A stretch of 64,000 nt of DNA, taken from Microbacterium sp. cf332. Lineage in GTDB: Bacteria; Actinomycetota; Actinomycetes; Actinomycetales; Microbacteriaceae. The translations under genes were made by a program, and so were the position numbers. Below the pieces are notes generated by a model. The model was not told where the DNA came from. It worked only from the letters and a program-made list of their open reading frames with translations, and did no database searches. Below, in pieces: positions 23,852 through 36,542 of this stretch (the stretch's first letter is position 1; each line of letters begins with the position of its first letter). Location of the stretch: contig NZ_FNKN01000002.1 of assembly GCF_900102175.1 (NCBI RefSeq), forward strand, positions 62,001 to 126,000. Direction: 5' to 3'.

Positions 23852-25519
23852 ATGCCCCATCCCACTCCCGCGGTCGTCCTCGACCGCGTCACCCTCATCC
23901 ACCCCGACGGAACCCTCGCCGTGCGCGACGTATCGGGAACGTTCGGAGCCGGGCGAACCGGCCTCGTCGGCCGCAACGGCTCGGGCAAGACCACGCTGCT
24001 GCGGCTGATCGCGGGCGAGCTCGCGCCGACATCCGGCTCGGTCGCCACGTCCGGACGGGTCGAGATGCTGCCGCAGCGCCTCACCCTCGACGTCGAGCGG
24101 CGGGTCGCCGACCTGCTCGGGGTCGCCGCCACCGTCGACGCCGTGCGCGCCGTCGAGTCGGGCGACGTCGACCCGCGTCACTTCGACGCGATCGGCGACG
24201 ACTGGGATGCCGAGGCGCGAGCCGCGGCCGCGCTGGCGGAGGCCGGCCTGCCGGCGGGCACGCTCGACCGGCGGGTCGGCGACCTCTCCGGCGGCGAAGC
24301 CGTGCTCGCGGCCCTCGTCGGCGTGCGACTGCGCGGCGCGGAGATCGCGCTTCTCGACGAGCCCACGAACAACCTCGATCGCGATGCGCGCGAGCGGGTC
24401 GGCGAGCTCGTGCGGGCATGGCGCGGCACGCTCGTCATCGTCAGCCACGACACGGCCCTGCTGGAGCTGATGGACGACACCGCGGAGCTGTACGGCACCG
24501 AGCTCGACGTGTTCGGCGGGCCTTACTCGCAGTGGCGCGCATGGCGCGACGCCGAGCAGGCGGCTGCGCGGGCGGCCGAGACCACGGCGGCCGCGGCGCT
24601 GCGGCGCGAGCGGCGCGACCGGGCCGCAACCGAGACGAAGCTCGCGCGCCGCGCGGCGATGGGGGCCAAGGCGCAGCGCGAGAAGCGCGTGCCCGGCATC
24701 ATCTCGGGCAATCGCGCCTCGGCCGCGCAGGTCTCGGCGGGTCGTACCCGCGGCGAGGCCTCCCACCGCGAGGCGGCGGCCCGGGCCGCGCTCGACGCGG
24801 CGGGCCGACGGGTGCGGGACGACGACGCCGTGAGGATCGACCTCCCCGACCCCGGGGTCGCGGCCGGCCGACGGCTCGCGACGATCGGCGACAGCGAGCG
24901 CTCGTGGGTGCTGCAGGGCCCCGAGCGCACGGCGCTCATCGGGCCCAACGGCGCGGGAAAGACGACGCTGCTCGAGGCGTTGGTGCGGTCGGCGCGCGAC
25001 AACTCCTCAGAATCCGACACCGCGGCGGCCCCTCGCCCTGTCTGCCCGCTCGACGAGCAGGATGTGAGGAGTTACGGCGCCGCCACGGCGCACACCGACC
25101 GCGTCGGCTACCTCTCGCAGCGCATCGACGGGCTGCGGGACGACGCCACGGTGCTCGAGAGCGTGCGCGAGGCGGACCCCGCGGCGACGGACGCCGAGCT
25201 GCGGACCCGTCTCGCCCGGTTCCTGCTGCGCGGCGACACCGTGCTGCGGCCCGTCGCGGCACTGTCGGGCGGGGAGCGGTTCCGGCTCGCTCTCGCGCGC
25301 GAGCTGCTCGCGGATCCCCCGCCGCAGCTGCTCGTGCTCGACGAGCCGACGAACAACCTCGACCTCGACACGGTGGATCAGCGGGTGCAGGCACTGTCGG
25401 CGTACCGCGGGGCGGTGCTCGTGGTCAGTCACGACGGCGGCTTCCTCTCGCGTCTCGCGCCCGACCTGACGCTCGAGCTCCGCGACGGCGTGCTGAGCGA
25501 GGTGCCGGCCGACCGGTGA
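23852..25519 (+). CDS. ABC-F family ATPase (ribosome protection/translation factor type)
   Basis: 555-residue soluble protein with two ABC ATPase domains and no membrane segments. Domain 1: GRNGSGKTTLLRL, DLSGGEAVLAALV, IALLDEPTNNLD. Domain 2: GPNGAGKTTLLEA, ALSGGERFRLALAREL, LLVLDEPTNNLD. The linker (about residues 225-320) is Arg/Ala-rich and helical, as in ABC-F proteins that reach the ribosomal peptidyl-transferase centre. AGGAGG is 6 nt before the ATG. Residues about 384-408 are encoded by a family-B palindromic repeat and sit as an extra loop just after the second Walker A, an unusual insertion. With the leader upstream, a role in antibiotic resistance or stalled-ribosome rescue is likely. 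Confidence 0.92.
   Translation: MPHPTPAVVLDRVTLIHPDGTLAVRDVSGTFGAGRTGLVGRNGSGKTTLLRLIAGELAPTSGSVATSGRVEMLPQRLTLDVERRVADLLGVAATVDAVRAVESGDVDPRHFDAIGDDWDAEARAAAALAEAGLPAGTLDRRVGDLSGGEAVLAALVGVRLRGAEIALLDEPTNNLDRDARERVGELVRAWRGTLVIVSHDTALLELMDDTAELYGTELDVFGGPYSQWRAWRDAEQAAARAAETTAAAALRRERRDRAATETKLARRAAMGAKAQREKRVPGIISGNRASAAQVSAGRTRGEASHREAAARAALDAAGRRVRDDDAVRIDLPDPGVAAGRRLATIGDSERSWVLQGPERTALIGPNGAGKTTLLEALVRSARDNSSESDTAAAPRPVCPLDEQDVRSYGAATAHTDRVGYLSQRIDGLRDDATVLESVREADPAATDAELRTRLARFLLRGDTVLRPVAALSGGERFRLALARELLADPPPQLLVLDEPTNNLDLDTVDQRVQALSAYRGAVLVVSHDGGFLSRLAPDLTLELRDGVLSEVPADR
25001..25073. repeat. Family-B palindromic repeat (copy 2), inside the ABC-F coding sequence
   Basis: Bounded by AACTCCTCA (25001-25009) and TGAGGAGTT (25065-25073), 73 bp in total, with the same ends as the intergenic element at 8385-8458. 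It is read through in frame as about 25 residues beginning NSSESDTAAAPRP and ending DVRSYG, between the second Walker A region and TDRVGYLSQRIDGL. Confidence 0.6.
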
Positions 25520-25634
25520 CGGGGAGGTCGGGGGGCGGGCCGGGGGCGGCCGCAGCCGGGCGGCGGGGTTGGCACGACGGACGCCGCCCGCGCAAGGCCG
25601 CGCCGATGTCGGAGGTCCGCGCGAAGATGAGGGC

Positions 25635-30477
<4,843 letters not shown>

Positions 30478-30485
<8 letters not shown>

Positions 30486-31251
30486 GGGCGACACCGTCTT
30501 CCGAGCCGCACGCAAGCTCGGCGAGGCGCTCGTGGGCGAGGAGGTCACGCGCTTCGACATCCGCGTTCCCGGCAGCGCCACCGCCGATCTGCGGGGCGAG
30601 GTCGTCTCATCGTCGATCGCGCGGGGTAAGCACCTGCTGCTGCGCATGGGCGCGTTCAGCCTGCACTCGCATCTCAAGATGGAGGGGCGCTGGCACGTCT
30701 ATCGTCACGGTGAGCGCTGGCGCGCACCCGCCTTCCAAGCCCGGGCGATCGTCGGAACCCACGATCGGGACGCCGTCGGCTTCGAGCTCGCCATGGTCGA
30801 GGTGCTGCCGACCGCCGACGAGGACCGTCTCGTCGGCCATCTCGGTCCCGACCTGCTCGGGCCGGACTGGGATCTGGCCGAGGCGGCACGGCGCGTGGGC
30901 GCCGACCAGCGAGCCGCGCACGTCGCGCTGCTCGATCAGCGCAACGTCGCGGGGTTCGGCAACGTCTACGCGAACGAGCTGCTCTTCGTCCGCGGCATCC
31001 TCCCCACGACGCCCGCGACCGAGATCGACGTCGTCGGGGTGCTCGAGACCGGTCACCGGATGATCCACGCCAATCGTGACCGATCGGCGCGCACCTTCAC
31101 GGGCAACGACCGCCCCGGCCAGCGGATGTGGGTCTATCGGCGCGAGGGCAAACCCTGCCGCCGCTGCGGCACGCTCATCCAGACCGACGAGATCGGCGCG
31201 CTGCCGACGAGCGAGCGGAACATCTTCTGGTGTCCGCGCTGTCAGAGCTGA
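30478..31251 (+). CDS. Fpg/Nei family DNA glycosylase (Nei2-like)
   Basis: 257-residue DNA glycosylase/AP lyase. The start GTG is fixed by the mature N-terminus PEGDTV: Pro2 is the catalytic nucleophile and Glu3 the partner. It has LLLRMGAFSLHSHLKMEGRWHV (beta-hairpin Lys region), the H2TH segment LLDQRNVAGFGNVYANELLF and the C-terminal zinc finger CRRCGTLIQTDE...CPRCQS. It removes oxidised bases in base-excision repair. The 8-bp overlap with lhr indicates translational coupling; the lhr-nei pairing is also known from mycobacteria. Confidence 0.95.
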
Positions 31252-31281
31252 CCCGCCGCTGAGCAGAACTGCGTCGGGTCT

Positions 31282-31929
31282 TCAGCGGCCGATGTAGCGC
31301 CCCGGTCGATGGTTCAGCACGAGGACGATGTTGAGCACGATCGCCCCCGCCGCGCTGAGCAGCACCGCGGGCCACGGGAGCACGAGCAACGCCGACGTGA
31401 TGATGATGACGTCGAAGATCATCTGGGTCCACCCGGCGCTGAGGCCCGTTCGGTCCTGCAGGACGAGCGCGATGATGTTGACCCCGCCGAGGCTCGCGCG
31501 GTGTCGGAACAGGATCAGCAGGCCCACGCCCGCCAGCAGGTTGCCGCCGAGGGTTCCGTAGATCGGTTCGATGCTCGCGAAGTGCAGCAGCTGCTGGTGG
31601 ACGAAGGTGAAGGCCGACACAAGGCCGATCGACGCGAACGTGCGCAGCGTGAACGAGACGCCCTTCTTCCAGAGGGCGAGCACGGCGAACGGCGCATTCA
31701 CGACCGCGAAGAGCACGGGGAACGACCAGCCCGTCGCGTAGCCCAGCAGCAGCGCGAGACCTGCCGTGCCGCCGGTCACCGAGCCGGACTCCTTCAGGAG
31801 GTACAGGCCGAGCGACGCCACGAACGTGCCGGTGACGATGCCGAGCAGGTCTTCCGCTCGCGTGTGGCGCGTCAACGCGGCCTCGAAGACGAGCGAGGGT
31901 CCGGTCGACGGTGCGCGAGAAGGCTCCAC
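31282..31929 (-). CDS. YitT family membrane protein
   Basis: 215-residue integral membrane protein with about six hydrophobic segments, beginning LLGIVTGTFVASLGLYLLKES. The family signature SVTGGTAGLALLLGYATGWSFPVLFAVVNAPF lies near residues 45-76, and ASLGGVNIIALVLQDRTGLSAGWTQMIFDVIII in the middle. Some YitT-family proteins have been discussed as small-molecule transporters, but function is open. The GTG at 31929 has GAGGAT 6 nt upstream; in-frame codons further upstream (ATG near 31968) could add 13 residues without membrane content. Confidence 0.88.
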   Translation of the reverse strand: MEPSRAPSTGPSLVFEAALTRHTRAEDLLGIVTGTFVASLGLYLLKESGSVTGGTAGLALLLGYATGWSFPVLFAVVNAPFAVLALWKKGVSFTLRTFASIGLVSAFTFVHQQLLHFASIEPIYGTLGGNLLAGVGLLILFRHRASLGGVNIIALVLQDRTGLSAGWTQMIFDVIIITSALLVLPWPAVLLSAAGAIVLNIVLVLNHRPGRYIGR

Positions 31930-31971
31930 CCGCCCATCCTCGCAAACCCCGACGCGTGCGGGCGCCATCCC

Positions 31972-32012
31972 GTGCGAGCCGGGCATGTTATCGCGCCGGC
32001 GTCGGCTCGCAC
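31972..32012. promoter_or_regulatory. Perfect 10-bp inverted repeat between YitT and hexapeptide-protein genes
   Basis: GTGCGAGCCG, 21-nt loop, CGGCTCGCAC. It lies in a 231-bp divergent intergenic region, 43 bp upstream of the YitT start and 149 bp upstream of the other gene. It may be an operator or RNA stem. The rest of the region holds GTACTCAGTAC (32128-32138, partly palindromic) and no gene. Confidence 0.5.
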
Positions 32013-32160
32013 ACCCCTTCGACCAGGGAACACCCGCGTCGCAGGCTTGTTCCAGCAAACCGGTCGACCCGCCGCTCCGAATGATTCTCGGGAATGAAAA
32101 CGCGGATCGCGGGGTTGTTTCCAGTACTCAGTACCGGAACCGGAACTGTCGGAGGGGATC

Positions 32161-32568
32161 GTGGGCAAGAACTACATCGACATCGAGAACGACCGTGGAG
32201 AAACGCTGCGTTACCGCAAGCACGCCAACGGTCGGGGCTTGATCGCGAACGGGGCCAAGGTGCACCCGACCGCGCTGATCGAAGCAGGCGCCTACGTCGA
32301 ACCCGGAGTCCAGGTCGCAGCGGGCGTCCACATCGGGCGCGGCGTCTGGATCGAGCGCGAGGCCGTCATCGGCCCGAACGTCGAGATCGCACCGCACGCG
32401 CACGTCGGATCGGGCGCAGCGATCGGCCCGCGGGCCAAGATCGGCATCCGCGCCTTCATCGGCGCGCACGCGCACGTCGCGGGCGGTTCGCTGATCGGCG
32501 ACGACGAGAACATCGCCGATGGCGAGCACGTCGCGACCGACCAGCGCGGACTCCGCCTGGCCGCCTGA
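32161..32568 (+). CDS. Left-handed beta-helix hexapeptide-repeat protein
   Basis: 135-residue protein whose residues about 30-115 are a run of imperfect hexapeptides ([LIV]-G-x4): ANGAKVHPTALIEAGAYVEPG, VHIGRGVWIEREAVIGPNVEIAPHAHVGSGAAIGPRAKIG. This predicts a left-handed parallel beta-helix as in LpxA/gamma-carbonic anhydrase-like proteins. There is no acyltransferase catalytic His pattern that I can assign; several His residues (HPTA, HIGRG, HAHV, AHAHV) could bind metal at a trimer interface. The GTG start at 32161 follows GGAGGGG by 3 nt. Enzymatic role unknown. Confidence 0.8.
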   Translation: MGKNYIDIENDRGETLRYRKHANGRGLIANGAKVHPTALIEAGAYVEPGVQVAAGVHIGRGVWIEREAVIGPNVEIAPHAHVGSGAAIGPRAKIGIRAFIGAHAHVAGGSLIGDDENIADGEHVATDQRGLRLAA

Positions 32569-32597
32569 CACCAGCCGCGCCGGGATACGCTTCAGAC

Positions 32598-33338
32598 ATG
32601 ACTCCCGGCCGCTCCTCCGGCCGCCCCGCGCGGGGCTCCGGTCGTCGCACCGCGAAGTCGACCCCGCCGCGTGCGGCCGCGACACGTAAGACCGACCACA
32701 CGATCACGCGCGCGACGGGCGCCGGCAGCGATGTCCATCTCGCGCGCCTCGGACCGTTTCGCCTGGGCGCGGTGCCCGGTGCCACTCCCGGCAAATGGAT
32801 GGACGTCTGGAAGGAGCGGATGCCGGCCAACGCGATCGAACTCCGCACCATCGAGGTCGCCGAGCAGCAGCGCGCCCTGACCGACGGGTCGGTGGATGCC
32901 GCTCTGGTCCGCCTCCCTGTCGTGCGTGACGGCCTGAGCATCATCTCCCTTTACGACGAGACAACCGTCGCGGTGTGCGCGGTCGACGCCGCGCTCAGCG
33001 CTGTGGACGAGCTCACCCTCGACGACCTCGTCGGCGAGATCGTGATGGTACCCGCCGACGACACCCTCGCGATCGACGTGCCGGGCGCCGTGGCCCCGAA
33101 CTTCCCCACCCTCGCTACGACGGAGGACGCCGTCGCGACGGCGGCGACCGGTGCGGGGATCGTTCTCATGCCGATGTCGCTCGCACGTCTGCACCACCGC
33201 AAGGACGCGACCTACCGCCCGATCGTCGACGCACCGACCTCGACGATCGCCCTCGCGTGGCGCACCGATGCGACCACCCCGCTCGTCGAGGCGTTCATCG
33301 GGATCGTCCGGGGTCGCACCGCGAACTCGTCGCGCTGA
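32598..33338 (+). CDS. LysR-type effector-binding domain protein lacking HTH
   Basis: 246-residue protein. A basic, Ser/Thr/Arg-rich N-terminal tail of about 45 residues (GRSSGRPARGSGRR...) is followed by a LysR substrate-binding fold: LGPFRLGAVPGATPGKWMDVW, ALTDGSVDAALVRLPV, LISLYDETTVAVCA and GAGIVLMPMSLARLHH. No helix-turn-helix is encoded, and the TACGCT box 6 nt before the ATG argues against a missed 5' part. It could be a stand-alone ligand-binding or competitor protein; the basic tail could contact nucleic acid or be a disordered linker. Confidence 0.82.
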   Translation: MTPGRSSGRPARGSGRRTAKSTPPRAAATRKTDHTITRATGAGSDVHLARLGPFRLGAVPGATPGKWMDVWKERMPANAIELRTIEVAEQQRALTDGSVDAALVRLPVVRDGLSIISLYDETTVAVCAVDAALSAVDELTLDDLVGEIVMVPADDTLAIDVPGAVAPNFPTLATTEDAVATAATGAGIVLMPMSLARLHHRKDATYRPIVDAPTSTIALAWRTDATTPLVEAFIGIVRGRTANSSR

Positions 33339-33382
33339 CGACGAGCGACTTCGTCCTGCCGCGGCCGGGTGGGCGGTGCACT

Positions 33383-33682
33383 TCACGCGCCATGAAGGCG
33401 GCGCGCGCCGTCGACGACCGCGCCCGCGACGGGGGTCCGCGCGAGCAGGGCGGTCGCGTCGACGGGGTCGTCGACGGCCGCGGCATCCGGATCGTGCTCG
33501 ATCTCGACGACCACCGGCGAGGGCAGCCGCAGCGCGGCCTTCGCCGATCGGGCACGCGCCTCGAGCTCCGCAGCGTCGTCCGGTCGGCGCACCCGCCACC
33601 CGCGCGGCGCGGCCGCGACGTCGATCCGGTCGAGGACGTCGCTCAGCGCGGCGACATCGGTGACGATCACACGCGAGGTCAT
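33383..33682 (-). CDS. Small hypothetical protein (99 aa)
   Basis: Short soluble protein starting MTSRVIVTDVAALSDVLDRIDVAAAPRGW with alternating strands and helices. No family recognised and no motif seen. Coding is supported by residue composition, absence of long runs, and its position with 44 bp to the convergent LysR-like gene. GACAAT lies 6 nt before the ATG at 33682, resembling the other leaderless starts. Divergent to the GATase gene. Confidence 0.6.
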   Translation of the reverse strand: MTSRVIVTDVAALSDVLDRIDVAAAPRGWRVRRPDDAAELEARARSAKAALRLPSPVVVEIEHDPDAAAVDDPVDATALLARTPVAGAVVDGARRLHGA

Positions 33683-33758
33683 GCGGCCATTGTCCCTCTG
33701 TCGTCACCGCGCGTCATCCCCGCGGACCCGACGCCTCGTCGCGGCCTAGACTTTCCGC

Positions 33759-34484
33759 ATGGCCCCGCTCGTGTACGTCTGCGTGCGCCCGCAGCAGGTG
33801 GCCGCCGAGGCCGAGTACGCGTCGTTCCGATCCGCGATGGGGCTCGACGAGACCGGGCTCGAGCGAATCGACCTCACGCGAGACGCGCTCCCCGACGATG
33901 CCTTCACGCGGTGGCGCGGATTCGTCGTCGGCGGCAGCCCGTACAACGCCACCGACGACCCCGATTCCAAGTCGGAGGGTCAGCTGCGGCTCGAGGCCGA
34001 TCTCGCCCGCATCGCCGACGCCGCTGCGTCCGGATCGACGGCGGCGCTGTTCACGTGCTTCGGCATCGGCGTCGCCACGACGCGGCTCGGCGGGACGATC
34101 TCGCGCGACTTCCCCGAGGACACCGGTCCGACGGACGTCACTCTCACCGATGCGGGACGGGCCGACCGCCTCCTGGGCTCGCTCGCGCCGACGTTCACGG
34201 CGTTCACCGCGCACAAGGAGGGCACCGAGACCCTGCCCGCGGGCGCGGTGCTGCTCGCCACCAACCCAGACTGCCCCGTGCAGGCCTATCGCGTCGGCGA
34301 CACCCTGTACGCGACCCAGTTCCACCCCGAGCCGACTCCGCAGGCATTCACCGAGCGCATGACGGTCTACCGCAACGACGGCTATTTCGACGCGGCCGAC
34401 TACGACCGCATTGCGGCCCGTGTGCTCGCGGCCCCCGTGACCGAGCCCAGCCGACTGCTCGCCGCCTTCGCCGACGCGTTCTGA
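33759..34484 (+). CDS. Class I glutamine amidotransferase-like protein
   Basis: 241-residue protein with a type 1 GATase fold: GFVVGGSPYNATDDPDSKS (oxyanion strand), the nucleophile Cys in ALFTCFGIGVATT, the catalytic His-Pro-Glu in YATQFHPEPTPQAF. These are stand-alone GATases similar to the C-terminal domain of GMP synthase, proposed to hydrolyse glutamine or gamma-glutamyl compounds. The CFGIG elbow keeps the usual Cys-x-Gly shape. TAGACT is exactly 6 nt before the ATG with no Shine-Dalgarno, the clearest leaderless start in the window. Confidence 0.88.
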   Translation: MAPLVYVCVRPQQVAAEAEYASFRSAMGLDETGLERIDLTRDALPDDAFTRWRGFVVGGSPYNATDDPDSKSEGQLRLEADLARIADAAASGSTAALFTCFGIGVATTRLGGTISRDFPEDTGPTDVTLTDAGRADRLLGSLAPTFTAFTAHKEGTETLPAGAVLLATNPDCPVQAYRVGDTLYATQFHPEPTPQAFTERMTVYRNDGYFDAADYDRIAARVLAAPVTEPSRLLAAFADAF

Positions 34485-34527
34485 CCCGCGGCGCCTCCGA
34501 CGCCCCTCGGACGGATCGGTATGGGGG

Positions 34528-35529
34528 TCAGCGCAGCACGAGACGCGGCTCGACGAGCACGTGCGCCGCGCCCGCGGTCGCCGCCCGCGGCGCGACCGAA
34601 GCACCGGTCGGCCCCATGAGCAGCTCCAGCACGCCGTCGGCGACCCGTTCGGGAAGCTGCTCGATGCTGCTGAGGCCCAGCGCCTCGGCGGCCGGGGTGT
34701 TGTCGAAGCCGACGATCGGCAGAGCGTCGCGGCCCGCGGATGCCGCCGCGAGCCGCGCGCCGATCGCGAGGGTGTCGCTCGCACAGACGATTGCGGCGAT
34801 ATCGGGCCGATCCTCGAGCGCGATGGTCACGGCAGCGCGCGCGGCGGCGACGTCCTCCTCGGCGGTGAGCCTGACACCCGTCGCCCCCGCGATCTCGCGC
34901 CAGCCGCGCTCGCGATCGTCACCGGTGCCCGACCCCGCGGGCCAGCCGAGGAACGCGACGGTCCCGGCCCCCGCGTCGGTGAGATGGGCTGCGGCCGAGC
35001 GGGTGCCCGCGGCCCCGTCGACGTCGACCCACAGGTGCGCCGGATCGTCGACGTCGTCGATGCCCCACGGTCGCCCGAAGGCGACGAAGGGAACGTCGCG
35101 CTCGATGAGCCACCCCGTGCGCGGATCGCCGTGGAACGTCCCGGTCACGACGAAGCCGTCGACCTCGCCGCCCTCGACGAGCTCGCGCATCCGCTCGATC
35201 TCCTCGTCGGCCGACCGCGCCGCATACAGCAGGACGCGCAGTCCGCGCTCGCCGGCCTTCTCGGTCAGGGCATGCACGAATCGGTCGAGCACGACACCCG
35301 AGATGCCGCCGGCGTACGGATCGAGATGGATGCCGATGGCACTGCTGCGCCGGGTGCGCAGAGCCCGCGCTGCGATGTGCGGACGGTAACCGAGGTCGGC
35401 GATCGCCCGCTCGACGCGCTCCCGGGTCTCGTCGCGCACGATCGCGGGGCTGTTGAGCACGTTCGACACCGTCTGCCGCGAGACCCCGGCGGCGCGCGCG
35501 ACGTCTTCGACGGTGGGTGCCTTGACCAT
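34528..35529 (-). CDS. LacI-family transcriptional regulator
   Basis: 333-residue repressor-type regulator. The N-terminal helix-turn-helix TVEDVARAAGVSRQTVSNVLNSP and hinge region GYRPHIAARALRTRRS are followed by a periplasmic-binding-protein-like domain (SSAIGIHLDPYAGGISG, GFVVTGTFHGDP, TVAFLGWPAGSGTG, DIAAIVCASDTLAIGARL, LPIVGFDNTPAAEALGLSSI). The start at 35529 gives the standard short N-terminus. It lies 1.6 kb from a sugar ABC operon with a LacI-type operator at 37101-37114, of which it is the nearest candidate regulator. TAAGAT is 8 nt upstream of the ATG. Confidence 0.93.
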   Translation of the reverse strand: MVKAPTVEDVARAAGVSRQTVSNVLNSPAIVRDETRERVERAIADLGYRPHIAARALRTRRSSAIGIHLDPYAGGISGVVLDRFVHALTEKAGERGLRVLLYAARSADEEIERMRELVEGGEVDGFVVTGTFHGDPRTGWLIERDVPFVAFGRPWGIDDVDDPAHLWVDVDGAAGTRSAAAHLTDAGAGTVAFLGWPAGSGTGDDRERGWREIAGATGVRLTAEEDVAAARAAVTIALEDRPDIAAIVCASDTLAIGARLAAASAGRDALPIVGFDNTPAAEALGLSSIEQLPERVADGVLELLMGPTGASVAPRAATAGAAHVLVEPRLVLR

Positions 35530-35630
35530 GGGCGACCATCTTACGGTTCGCGCGCGGTGGGCGTTCGGCGTTGCCTCACGGCCCCTGATCGAGGGATGGC
35601 GCCTCGGCATTCAGCACTTGTGCCGCGATG

Positions 35631-35654
35631 TCAGCGCCAAGCGAAAGGCGCTGA
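35631..35654. terminator. Perfect 8-bp stem-loop, terminator-like
   Basis: TCAGCGCC, AAGCGAAA, GGCGCTGA. It lies in the 221-bp gap between the LacI start and the stop of the 181-residue gene, so it could end transcription of the latter. No T-tract is visible on either strand. The remaining gap sequence is lower in GC than its surroundings and holds no credible gene. Confidence 0.4.
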
Positions 35655-35750
35655 TAGTTCCCAAGGCGTGACCGCACTCGCCGTAGTCATGAACCCCTCG
35701 CAGTTACGGCACTCACCCTTTAAGGCCTATGCCAACTGCGGCATGCTCAG

Positions 35751-36296
35751 TCAGGCTTTCTGAGGAGACAGCCGGTCAAGGTACGCGCGCGCCTTTTCGA
35801 TGTATCGACGGCGCGCTGCGTGCCCGAAGAACAGCGCGTCCCAGCCGCGAGGCCGGACGACAGACCAGAAGTCGTCACCGACCTGTCCCCAGGCGCTGAT
35901 GATCTCCGCGTCATCGATCCTGGGGTCACCGGTTCCTCTCGACCACCGAGAGACGAGAAGACGCATGACGGCCACGAACCAGAATGTCATCGCCGCCGAG
36001 TCAGCGAGTATCTCGTCCACCTCGATGCGCCGGGACCCGTCATCGGTCTCACCCCACTCCGGTCGCTCCGACCTCGGAAAAGCGATCGGGTCCGCCCCTC
36101 TTCCGAGCTCGTTCAGACGTGACCTGAGACGTGTGTGAGAAGGCGCGTCGATAAGCCCCAGCATCACTCCCAGCGCGAGCCCGGTGTCTGTCAGCCGATC
36201 GACATCCATCACCGCTTCCACCGAGAAGCCGACTCCCCCGAGAACATCGAAAGATCGCCGCATCGCCGCAATCTGTTCGTCGCCTCGGACGCTCAT
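35751..36296 (-). CDS. Hypothetical protein, possible immunity protein
   Basis: 181-residue protein, unrecognised. It is soluble, rich in Arg, Asp and Trp, and predicted mostly helical: GVGFSVEAVMDVDRLTDTGLALGVMLG, DEILADSAAMTFWFVAVMRLLVSRWSRG and WGQVGDDFWSVVRPRGWDALFFGHAARRRYIEKA. It lies just downstream, in the same direction, of a decayed Rhs-type toxin C-terminus (36445-36964), which is where immunity genes of polymorphic toxins are found. The sequence itself proves nothing about this. GC content here is lower than in neighbouring genes. Confidence 0.62.
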   Translation of the reverse strand: MSVRGDEQIAAMRRSFDVLGGVGFSVEAVMDVDRLTDTGLALGVMLGLIDAPSHTRLRSRLNELGRGADPIAFPRSERPEWGETDDGSRRIEVDEILADSAAMTFWFVAVMRLLVSRWSRGTGDPRIDDAEIISAWGQVGDDFWSVVRPRGWDALFFGHAARRRYIEKARAYLDRLSPQKA

Positions 36297-36341
36297 CTCA
36301 CCGCCTCCGATCGAAATACGAATGCATCAAACGACCACGGG

Positions 36342-36542
36342 GTGTTGACCTGGGCGCCAGTACTCGGTCTTGTCGGAGCGCCCTCGTGGGTAGTGGCTGT
36401 GGGTTCAGCCGTCATCACGACGGTGGGCATGGTTGGCATTCTTGCTACAGCGACTCTCTCAGCCAAATGGGAACGGGACGCCATTGCCCAGTATGTTCAC
36501 GAGGACGAAGGTCAAATGACCGCGAGGCGGGTGCGTGAATAG
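36342..36542 (+). CDS. Doubtful small membrane protein (66 aa)
   Basis: GTG-started frame with two hydrophobic segments (WAPVLGLVGAPSWVVAVGSAV and TTVGMVGILATATL) and a charged tail ERDAIAQYVHEDEGQMTARRVRE. The composition looks protein-like, but third-position GC is lower than in established genes, no ribosome-binding site is seen, and the frame overlaps the Rhs remnant on the other strand. It may be the end of a lost gene. Confidence 0.25.
   Translation: MLTWAPVLGLVGAPSWVVAVGSAVITTVGMVGILATATLSAKWERDAIAQYVHEDEGQMTARRVRE

Noticed and set aside
36293..36484. Minus-strand frame whose stop overlaps the ATG of the 181-residue gene (ATGA)
   Set aside because: A stop lies just upstream of its first ATG, the composition (Thr/Pro/Val run) is not convincing, and it is out of frame with the Rhs remnant; it may be the very end of the original toxin but cannot be supported as a gene.
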